The notes below the pieces were generated by a model. That model worked only from the letters and a program-made list of their open reading frames with translations. It had not been told where the DNA came from and did not search any database. This document shows positions 23,880 to 30,741 of a stretch of 64,000 nt of DNA, one piece after another; position 1 is the first letter of the stretch, and every line of letters starts with the position of its first letter. Where the stretch lies: NCBI GenBank assembly GCA_002069125.1, contig MVZN01000003.1, positions 1 through 64,000 of the forward strand. Direction: 5' to 3'. This DNA is from Spirochaetes bacterium ADurb.BinA120 (GTDB lineage Bacteria; Spirochaetota; UBA4802; UBA5368). Made by a program: the position numbers and the translations under genes.

Positions 23880-25118
23880 ATGAAACCCAAACTGATTGTA
23901 GGCATACTGCTTGTGGCGCTTGGAGCCGGGGTTTTCGTATACAACGAAAGCTATCTCAGGCCCGAGCGCGAGGCGCGCGAAATGATGGTAGAGGCCAAAA
24001 TGATCTACGAGCGCGGGGACAAGGACTCCATAAACCAGGCCATCAACATATTCACGAAGGTGATAGCCAAATATCCCTCATCCCGACTGATCCCCGAGGC
24101 GTATTACCTCATCGGGCAGTGTTACGAGCGCATGGGCCTCAACCGGCTCGCGTTTCTAAAATACAGCTATCTTATCAAGAACAATCATCCCCATCTCTCC
24201 GCGGATTTAAGGAAGGAGGTGATGATAAGGCTCGCCAGGCTCAACGTGCTCAAGCAGTACAACGAGGAGGGCATAAACCAGCTTTACGCCCTGCTCAGCG
24301 CCAATTACAACAGGGACCTCCGCAGCCGCATCTATTCGGAGCTCGGCCACACCTACCTGCGCCTCGGGGAATACCAGCGCTCCAGGAGGATGTTCGACAT
24401 AGCGCTCGCCGAGAACGGAACTAACGAGGAGGCCCTGGTCGGCAAGGCGCGCGCCTTCAAGCGTCTGGGCATGGACGACGACGCGTACGACACCTATGAA
24501 TATTTCCTGCGCTATTACGGCGCGGTAAGCCAGTACGCCTCGGATGTCCGCTCGGCATACAGGGACCAGGCCTATAAAAGCGGCCTCGACGCCTTCCGGA
24601 AGGGGAGCTACGAACGCGCCATATCGTATCTGGGCCGTGTTTTAAAGAATTTTCCGGACGATCGTCTCGCCGAAAACGCCATGTACTGGATCGGCGAGAG
24701 CAATTTCGCCCAGCGCCGGTTCGACACCGCCATTTCGTGGTTCAACAGGGTGCTTTCCAACTCCCAGTACAACAAGGACCAGGATGCCCAGATAAAGAAG
24801 GGATACGCCTATTTTCTAAGCAAGCGCTTTGACCTCGCCGCCCGGGAGTTTCAGACCTATCTTAAAAATTATCCCGCCGGCCGGCACGCGGCGACCGCCC
24901 GCGAATGGAAGAGCATGAGCACAAGGGAGCTCCTTTACAGGATAGAGGGAAAGAAGGCCCCTGACGAGTCGGACGAGGACGAGGCCGAAAGTCCGGCCGA
25001 GCCCGCCGGCAAAAAGCCCGGACCGCACGTCGGAAGCGACGAGGAGGTCGCCGGCGAATACGGTGAGGACGACGCCGACGGCGGAAAAATAGAACTTGAA
25101 AATGTCGCGGAATTGTAA
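23880..25118 (+). CDS. membrane-anchored TPR protein with acidic tail
   Basis: 412 residues behind a strong GGTGAGGAG site. A membrane anchor occupies residues 5-21. At least seven TPR-like helical pairs follow (for example INIFTKVIAKYPSSRLIPEAYYLIGQCYERMG and AISYLGRVLKNFPDDRLAENAMYWIGESNF), the latter resembling the tol-pal YbgF/outer-membrane-assembly lipoprotein repeats. The last 55 residues are very rich in Asp and Glu (ESDEDEAESPAEP, EYGEDDADGG) and probably disordered. It would act as a protein-interaction scaffold at the inner membrane facing the periplasm. Confidence 0.75.
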   Translation: MKPKLIVGILLVALGAGVFVYNESYLRPEREAREMMVEAKMIYERGDKDSINQAINIFTKVIAKYPSSRLIPEAYYLIGQCYERMGLNRLAFLKYSYLIKNNHPHLSADLRKEVMIRLARLNVLKQYNEEGINQLYALLSANYNRDLRSRIYSELGHTYLRLGEYQRSRRMFDIALAENGTNEEALVGKARAFKRLGMDDDAYDTYEYFLRYYGAVSQYASDVRSAYRDQAYKSGLDAFRKGSYERAISYLGRVLKNFPDDRLAENAMYWIGESNFAQRRFDTAISWFNRVLSNSQYNKDQDAQIKKGYAYFLSKRFDLAAREFQTYLKNYPAGRHAATAREWKSMSTRELLYRIEGKKAPDESDEDEAESPAEPAGKKPGPHVGSDEEVAGEYGEDDADGGKIELENVAEL

Positions 25119-25126
25119 ACAATGAC

Positions 25127-25153
25127 AGCGGCCCCGAGGAATTCGGGGCCGCT
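25127..25153. repeat. perfect 11-bp inverted repeat after the TPR gene
   Basis: Arms AGCGGCCCCGA (25127-25137) and TCGGGGCCGCT (25143-25153) around a 5-nt loop. There is no T-run on either side, so it is not a classical intrinsic terminator. It may be a processing or pausing hairpin between the TPR gene and the 245-residue gene. Confidence 0.55.
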
Positions 25154-25241
25154 AGCGACGGCAGCCATCCAGACGAAAAGCCCTGAGACGGCCCGAAAAC
25201 CCGCCGGCAAAAAAACTAACTGACCATTACCAGGGGACACG

Positions 25242-25979
25242 ATGTTTACGAAATACTTCGAGGACGTCCAGAAACAGCTCGTCAAGGCGCGCCCGGGCTC
25301 CCAGTCAAAAACCCGGGCCCGGGGAAAGACTGCGTCGAAATCGGGCAAAACCGCGCCGGCGGCCGCCCAATTGGACCCCGGCGGACTTATTAAAATAATG
25401 GAGGGCCTCGTGCCGCCCAAGCTCTGCCTGGGCACGCTCGGCGTCATCGATCCCAGCGGCTACTCCCCGGAGGGGGTCGACTTTGTCGCTTACCGTCCGC
25501 TTTGCAGGGACATGGCCGCGCTCATGGGAGGCTACGCGCCGTCGGAGCTGGTATACGGTACATATCACCTCTGTGGCGACATAGGCAGGGAAAACCTGCA
25601 GGCTGCCCTTAACAGTGTAGTGCAGGCGAAGAAGCTCAACCTGTTCACAGAGGACCGCCAGGAGTATCCCGCCATTCCCGCCTTTATCGTAAGCGCCGGC
25701 GGCGGCATGCGCCTTGAAGAAATAAAGGAATCCATTCTCGATTATTATGTTTCGAAGAGCGTGGATTATGCGCTCGAGTTCGACGTGCTCATGATACTCG
25801 ACAAGGGCCTCGTGGTAAAAAACTGGCGCGAGAAGAGGAGCTTCATCGCGCTCGAAACCGGAGCCGCCACGCTCATGTGGTTCTTCATCCTCATGCACGA
25901 GTATCTGGATATCGAGCGAGGCGGGAGCCTCGATCTCAGGAATTACGTAAAATACACGGAAAAGTACGCTGAGTACTGA
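25242..25979 (+). CDS. conserved-looking protein of unknown function (245 residues)
   Basis: Soluble, no signal peptide. The first 45 residues are basic and low-complexity (KARPGSQSKTRARGKTASKSGKTAPAA); a globular domain follows. It starts GGLIKIMEGLVPPKLCLGTLGVIDPSG and contains GVDFVAYRPLCRDMAALMGG and a hydrophobic strand EFDVLMILDKGLVVKNW. The pattern faintly recalls DUF6602 nuclease-fold proteins (GTG-x-vID, D-x-vaY), but the family's lysine motif is not evident, so I leave it unnamed. It lies just upstream of the VWA gene but is separated from it by a hairpin and a promoter. Confidence 0.7.
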   Translation: MFTKYFEDVQKQLVKARPGSQSKTRARGKTASKSGKTAPAAAQLDPGGLIKIMEGLVPPKLCLGTLGVIDPSGYSPEGVDFVAYRPLCRDMAALMGGYAPSELVYGTYHLCGDIGRENLQAALNSVVQAKKLNLFTEDRQEYPAIPAFIVSAGGGMRLEEIKESILDYYVSKSVDYALEFDVLMILDKGLVVKNWREKRSFIALETGAATLMWFFILMHEYLDIERGGSLDLRNYVKYTEKYAEY

Positions 25980-26027
25980 CAGTACGTTGAATCCTTGGAA
26001 GCGCCTCCCGGTTTCCGGACAAAACCT

Positions 26028-26060
26028 GGCCGCGGAAAGCGGCCTCCGGGGGCTCTTTTT
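26028..26060 (+). terminator. probable terminator after the 245-residue gene
   Basis: GGCCGC (26028-26033), GGAAA loop, GCGGCC (26039-26044), with flanking CCCGG (about 26008) and CCGGG (26046-26050) able to extend the stem, and then CTCTTTTT ending at 26060. The T-run is 10 bases beyond the inner stem, which fits the extended fold. Confidence 0.5.
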
Positions 26061-26076
26061 ATGGATATTATTATTC

Positions 26077-26105
26077 TTGACAAAAAGCAAAATTTTTAAT
26101 ATGCT
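26077..26105 (+). promoter_or_regulatory. sigma70-like promoter of the VWA gene
   Basis: TTGACA (26077-26082), 17 bp, TATGCT (26100-26105). The surrounding 26060-26110 is AT-rich. It lies 67 bp before the GTG start at 26172. Confidence 0.75.
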
Positions 26106-26171
26106 ATTAAGCCGGAATGCGGATTTGGTCTCTATGCGTACTTCCACACCCTCGGAAAGGAGAGGCAAAGC

Positions 26172-27299
26172 GTGAAAGAGCGAAAACTGGGACGGATTTC
26201 CCCGCTGGGATTGTTCTTCGCGGGCCTGCTTTCTTTTATCTTGGTGATGCCGGGCGTCTGTGCGGCAAGGGAACGAAAAGACATGATCCTTGTCCTGGAC
26301 ACCTCCATGAGCATGATAGGCAGCGGTGGCCGGAATATTATGGCCGGGGTAAAGGAGGGGCTCGACAGGTTTATAGATCAGCTCGAGGAGGGTGACAGTT
26401 TCACCTTCATCACCTTCGATACGGAAGTAAAGCTGTACCCGGTCGTCTACATCCACGGCAAGAACGACAAGGACATACTCAAAAAATACCTCTCCATGGT
26501 CGAGGCCAGGGGGCTTTGGACTTACACACAGGAGATGCTCCGTAACGTGTTCAGAAAGGCCCAGGAGCTCGAGGAGAAGGACAAGGGGCGCCAGAGGGTG
26601 ATAGTCGTGTTGACCGACGCCCTGGACGATCCGCCCCCGGGGCGGCGCCATGAGCGCTTCGACATCAATAAGGTGGCCAAACAGTACAACAACAAGGACT
26701 GGTTCATCTTTCTCGTCAATCTCGGAGATCTGGAAACAAGCAGGAAGATCGAGAAAACGAAAAAGGACATAAAGGAGAGCGTTTCGCCATACACCAAGGT
26801 GGTCGACGCGACCGAGGCCCCCGGAAAGGTGATAGAGAAACAGCTGATGCAGGATGTGCGGGACATGTCCGCGGCGCGCCGCGAAGACGAAAAAACCTTC
26901 CTCTCCAGCCCATGGTTCATTGCCCTCATCGCGTTGTTGGCGCTTGCGGCCATTTTTATATTGGTGCGCCGATACCGGGCGCTTCGGGTCAACGGCGTTC
27001 TGGATTACTGGAACAACGCCATACTGGATCCGTATATAAATACAGCGAACCTCACCCGTCAGGGGAGCCGCAAGGTCCTCATCGGACGGGGCGGCGGCTG
27101 TGCGGTGAACATAAGGGACATAGAGATAGCCGAGCCGTTTACCATCGTCGCGGAGAGGGACAAGGGTGTGATAAAGTGCGCCCTGCAGTGGGGCAATAGT
27201 TATACAATCGAGTTTCAGAACGGAGTACGGGGCGAATACCTCAAGGACGGCGATGTCTTCAAGGTGGCCAACTACACGTTCAAGTACAGTATCGACTGA
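26172..27299 (+). CDS. von Willebrand factor A-domain membrane protein with FHA-like cytoplasmic tail
   Basis: 375 residues, GTG start behind GGAGAGG. A signal peptide (about residues 1-31, ending VCA-A) precedes a periplasmic VWA domain with the MIDAS motif DTSMS at residues 43-47 and the second aspartate in VVLTDALDD. A membrane helix lies at about 247-267 (FIALIALLALAAIFILV). The cytoplasmic C-terminal 105 residues contain KVLIGRGGGCAVNIRDIEI and YLKDGDVFKVANYTFKY, which follow the strand pattern of FHA domains but lack the usual Ser/His pair. It sits directly before cfpA, so a link between envelope and filament is a reasonable hypothesis. From memory, T. pallidum also has a VWA gene (TP0750) near cfpA. 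Confidence 0.85.
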   Translation: MKERKLGRISPLGLFFAGLLSFILVMPGVCAARERKDMILVLDTSMSMIGSGGRNIMAGVKEGLDRFIDQLEEGDSFTFITFDTEVKLYPVVYIHGKNDKDILKKYLSMVEARGLWTYTQEMLRNVFRKAQELEEKDKGRQRVIVVLTDALDDPPPGRRHERFDINKVAKQYNNKDWFIFLVNLGDLETSRKIEKTKKDIKESVSPYTKVVDATEAPGKVIEKQLMQDVRDMSAARREDEKTFLSSPWFIALIALLALAAIFILVRRYRALRVNGVLDYWNNAILDPYINTANLTRQGSRKVLIGRGGGCAVNIRDIEIAEPFTIVAERDKGVIKCALQWGNSYTIEFQNGVRGEYLKDGDVFKVANYTFKYSID

Positions 27300-27355
27300 C
27301 TGGCGAAAAGGGGATGTATTTTGGCAAAAAATTTGATTTAATTTGAAATAAAGCC

Positions 27356-27383
27356 TTGACATCGCATAAAGCGCTGATACACT
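27356..27383 (+). promoter_or_regulatory. sigma70-like promoter of cfpA
   Basis: TTGACA (27356-27361), 16 bp, TACACT (27378-27383), giving an mRNA leader of about 117 bases before the ATG at 27508. It is separate from the VWA promoter and fits strong expression of an abundant structural protein. Confidence 0.72.
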
Positions 27384-27507
27384 CGCGGCGGCATTTCGTG
27401 ATGAAACGAGAATCCCCCCGGGTGAAGAGCGTGACATTATATAAAGGTTCATAATTCGAGCGGGGGCGATTTAATAAGTCCGCAGCAGAAAAAAAGGAGG
27501 TTTTTAC

Positions 27508-29466
27508 ATGTCGATAACTCAATTACCCAAGAGCCCGAATAAATTTCATCCCACCGAGCCGAGTGCGGTCGGGTCGAGGAATTCGATCGCTCAGGAGGGG
27601 CGCGACAAAATCGCCGAATCGAAGCTTCTCATCGACGAAGCGTCGGACAAGGTGCTGAACACCATCATGACCAAGCTTCCCGAAGAGGTCCTCGCAAAAC
27701 TCGACGTGATGGGCGGCCTTAAAGAGAAGATATACAACTATGTGAACCAGTCGTACGTGAACATGGCCAACCGCTACACGGTCACCATGGAGGACGAATT
27801 CATTAAAAAGGTCCGCGACTTCGTCGACAAGGAAGAGGCGAAAGGCCTGGCCCGATACACCTCCAGGGAGGTGGTCGAGCTGCTCGACAAGATCGGCGGC
27901 GCCGACAAGTTCAACACCGGCGAGATCGAAAAGTCCATGGTCAACATGTACGGACACCTCCAGGGCCACATCCAGCGGGGAATGAACGACCTCGAGAACG
28001 AGACCAACGCCATACTCCGCCAGAAAACGGACGTCGGCGCGTTCGTCCGCGGTGAGAACGCCTACGCGATCATCAAGTGTATCTTTAAGGACAATCAGCT
28101 CCGGCCCAAATACGTTTACGACGTCAAGCTGTCGATAAACATACTCGACAGCGAGCTTGTAAGCCCCATCTATCACTACCAGGTGACAGTGGAGTCGCTC
28201 CTTAAAGACGCCATCCAGAAACACATTCAGGACCTCATCGAAAAGCAGGTCATGATTCTCACCGAGGAGCTTGTCGACCAGGGCAAGAGCGAGCTCTCCG
28301 GCTCCGAGATCATGTTCGAGAAGATCAAGAGGATCGAAAATTTCACCGACGACGACAAGGAAGACGAGAAGTCCCGCCGATATACCATCCTCGCGAAGAA
28401 GTTTCTGGACAAAATCGAAGGGCTCCGCGCCGAGATCGACGTGGAGGAATACGATCCGCTTAACATCCGCGAGAACATCAAGCATATCATTGACTCCGAA
28501 AACATCAGAAACCGCGGCTACAATACGGCGATCAACGCCCTCACCTCGATTCTGGACACCTCCAAGCTCGGATACCAGGTATGCGACAACATGAAGAACG
28601 CGCGCATATGCCAGATTCGGGAATACGAGGAGCTCGACCGGACCATCCTGCCGGATGAGCGCTACGCCATAAGGCTCGCCTATTACGACCAGAACCAGCT
28701 GCGCGAGGAGAAACGCGAGTTCGACCGCCAGATGGAGGCCTTTACGAGGGAGATCCTCAGGGCATGGGACGTTGTGCACGCCCATTACGAGTCCAAGAAA
28801 CGCTTCCGTTCCCTCAAGGATTTCGACGACCTCTGCAATCGTCTCATGAGCAAGGAGTGGAGGCGCGGCAAGAAGGAAGAGGAGGCCGATCCCAACAACG
28901 TTCTCTGGAACGAGATCGGCGAGATGTATAACGAGGGAAGCTTCGTCGAGAAGAACAACAGGACCTATGAGGACAGGATCCTCAACTTGAAGAACAAGCT
29001 GAAGTACCTCAGGGAGATCCTCCAGAACATGCACGGGTATCAGAACCCGATCGAGCGTGTCATTCTCGACGAGCGCCTGAGCTTCCTCGACAGGAAGTTC
29101 AACGAATTCACCTACAAGATCAACCCGCACCACATTCAGCCCGGGCTTATCCTCGATGTCGACGTAACGACGATCAAGAGGAAGCAGTACATGCTTAAGG
29201 GCATGGCGAACGTGCTCAACGAGTTCCTGTACGGCATATCGAAGGGCTTTGCCGACGCGGCGTTCGCGCAGTTCAAGCGCAGAAGGTCCACCGTTCGCGA
29301 GGACATATCCCAGTCTTTCGGCGAGCAGGAGATGAAAGAGGACATCTTCGAGGCCGCGTACAAATCGGCTTCCGGTTCCGGGGAATCCTCGGAGGTCAAG
29401 GGATCCATCGATCTCTCGCCCCGCGCGAAACCCAAGGGGAAGGCATCGGGGCTCAAAGAGCTGTAA
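27508..29466 (+). CDS. cfpA: cytoplasmic filament protein A
   Basis: 652 residues. The N-terminal half matches treponemal CfpA very closely in remembered motifs: AVGSRNSIAQEG, KVLNTIMTKLPEEVL, YTVTMEDEFIKKVRDFVDKEE, GADKFNTGEIEKSMVNMYGH, HIQRGMNDLENETN and RQKTDVGAFVRGENAYAI. The rest is highly charged and predicted to be helical/coiled coil, with an Ala/Gly/Lys-rich end. CfpA polymerises into the ribbon-like cytoplasmic filaments under the inner membrane of spirochaetes and is needed for normal cell division in Treponema. A very strong AAAGGAGGT ribosome site and a dedicated promoter and terminator point to high expression. The T. pallidum protein is slightly longer (about 680). Confidence 0.96.
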   Translation: MSITQLPKSPNKFHPTEPSAVGSRNSIAQEGRDKIAESKLLIDEASDKVLNTIMTKLPEEVLAKLDVMGGLKEKIYNYVNQSYVNMANRYTVTMEDEFIKKVRDFVDKEEAKGLARYTSREVVELLDKIGGADKFNTGEIEKSMVNMYGHLQGHIQRGMNDLENETNAILRQKTDVGAFVRGENAYAIIKCIFKDNQLRPKYVYDVKLSINILDSELVSPIYHYQVTVESLLKDAIQKHIQDLIEKQVMILTEELVDQGKSELSGSEIMFEKIKRIENFTDDDKEDEKSRRYTILAKKFLDKIEGLRAEIDVEEYDPLNIRENIKHIIDSENIRNRGYNTAINALTSILDTSKLGYQVCDNMKNARICQIREYEELDRTILPDERYAIRLAYYDQNQLREEKREFDRQMEAFTREILRAWDVVHAHYESKKRFRSLKDFDDLCNRLMSKEWRRGKKEEEADPNNVLWNEIGEMYNEGSFVEKNNRTYEDRILNLKNKLKYLREILQNMHGYQNPIERVILDERLSFLDRKFNEFTYKINPHHIQPGLILDVDVTTIKRKQYMLKGMANVLNEFLYGISKGFADAAFAQFKRRRSTVREDISQSFGEQEMKEDIFEAAYKSASGSGESSEVKGSIDLSPRAKPKGKASGLKEL

Positions 29467-29485
29467 ACTCGGTAATTTCGAAATT

Positions 29486-29519
29486 AAAAAGGGGCGCCTG
29501 CGAGGGCGTCCCTTTTTTT
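29486..29519 (+). terminator. rho-independent terminator of cfpA
   Basis: AAAAAGGGGCGCC (29486-29498) pairs with GGGCGTCCCTTTTT (from about 29504) and runs into seven Ts ending at 29519. It lies 20 bases after the cfpA stop. The rest of 29520-29771 is an AT-rich spacer with the next promoter and no gene. Confidence 0.85.
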
Positions 29520-29648
29520 GCTCGTCGAAGGGGAGAAGTTTAAAGTATATTGGAATAGCCGGGTTATAGGAATGGCGGGAAGCGAGCCCCGGAGGGCTGA
29601 CCGAAACAATGGAGCTAAATTGGCGCCTGCCCTAATATTTTCCGGCAG

Positions 29649-29693
29649 TTGACAAAATGCTTGCATTTATTGCAAAATAATCCACATTATACA
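29649..29693 (+). promoter_or_regulatory. candidate promoter region of the 304-residue gene
   Basis: TTGACA at 29649-29654 is clear; the -10 is ambiguous (CAAAAT at 29673 with an 18-bp spacer, or CATTAT at 29685 behind TTGCAT at 29661). The region is strongly AT-rich and contains the short inverted repeat TTGCA/TGCAA. Confidence 0.5.
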
Positions 29694-29771
29694 TTGCCGT
29701 GACCTGGATGGCGCGGCTGTCCCTCATATAAAGGTTTATTGATGAAAAAATTACCATAAGGAGTCTGACCA

Positions 29772-30686
29772 ATGGAAAGCGCTTTTTATTCGCTTGCGAC
29801 CAGGAGCAATTTCAACAAGGCACTGAACCACTTCTTCAAGGTCAACGAAATCGTCGATTACCTGGATTCTAAAAGAAACCTGGCCGATGTCATAAACGCC
29901 GATCTGGACCAGAATGAAATACTGACCGACCAGATACTGCCGATCGTCGGTGCAGTAATCCGCGACAAGTACCAGTATTCGTACGATTCCTACAACGTAC
30001 ACGACACGGTTACGGATTTTACGAAAATATCCGCGGAAACCGCCAAGTGGACGGCCCTCGACATCCTCATCGTCTATTATACACCCTCGGGAGAGACAAC
30101 ACTTGTCAATCCCAAGAACCAGGCGCACTGGGAAAGGGTGCGCGAGCTTGGAAAGGACCAGGCGATGGTGATATACGCGCGCCATCTCAAGGAGCCGAAG
30201 GATTCAAAAATAGAACAGGAGGCGATCGCGGCCATAGAGGAAATGATCTCCGGAAAAGACGTATTTATCAACAAGGAGTTCATCGACCAGACTGTGGCGC
30301 CAAAGGTAGAAGCGCCAAGGCCGACACCGCAGGCGGCGGCCGTAGCGGCCGGGCAGAGAAGGATGACGCCCAAGTATTCGGTCCAGGTGACCAACGAGCT
30401 TTTTCATAATGGAAACGTCGAGGCGTGGAAGCGTATCATTGAAAGCTACAAGGTTTCGCATCCCGACCTCGAAGTGATGATCTTTTACGAAAACGAGCTC
30501 ATCAACGACATCAACACCCTTTTCAAGTGGGGGAAGGTGAAAACCGGCGGTTTGATATTCTTTCAGATCTCGGGCGAAAACATACGCAACGTTTCCAAGT
30601 TGCAGAAATATCTTTTCGAGGGCGCAAGCCCCCGCTTCGAACAGTTCCTCAAGCTGGGCGTCGGCAAAGTCCTAAAGCTCTTCTAA
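29772..30686 (+). CDS. uncharacterised protein of the filament locus (304 residues)
   Basis: Soluble protein with AAGGAG upstream of the ATG and no signal or membrane segment. The N-terminal domain (1-165; NKALNHFFKVNEIVDYL, ILTDQILPIVGAVIRDKYQYSYDSY) looks helical/alpha-beta. An Ala/Pro/Arg linker (about 176-200) follows, then a C-terminal domain (TPKYSVQVTNELFHNGNVEAWKRIIESY, PDLEVMIFYENELINDINTLFKWGK). I recognise no family. It lies between cfpA and the PPDK-like gene, and from memory an uncharacterised gene (TP0747) holds the same place in T. pallidum, which suggests a conserved role with the filament or the PPDK-like protein. Confidence 0.85.
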   Translation: MESAFYSLATRSNFNKALNHFFKVNEIVDYLDSKRNLADVINADLDQNEILTDQILPIVGAVIRDKYQYSYDSYNVHDTVTDFTKISAETAKWTALDILIVYYTPSGETTLVNPKNQAHWERVRELGKDQAMVIYARHLKEPKDSKIEQEAIAAIEEMISGKDVFINKEFIDQTVAPKVEAPRPTPQAAAVAAGQRRMTPKYSVQVTNELFHNGNVEAWKRIIESYKVSHPDLEVMIFYENELINDINTLFKWGKVKTGGLIFFQISGENIRNVSKLQKYLFEGASPRFEQFLKLGVGKVLKLF

Positions 30687-30741
30687 AGGGCTGACACGCG
30701 GAAAAGGACCGGACAAGGAATATTAAAGGGAGAGTTGAACA

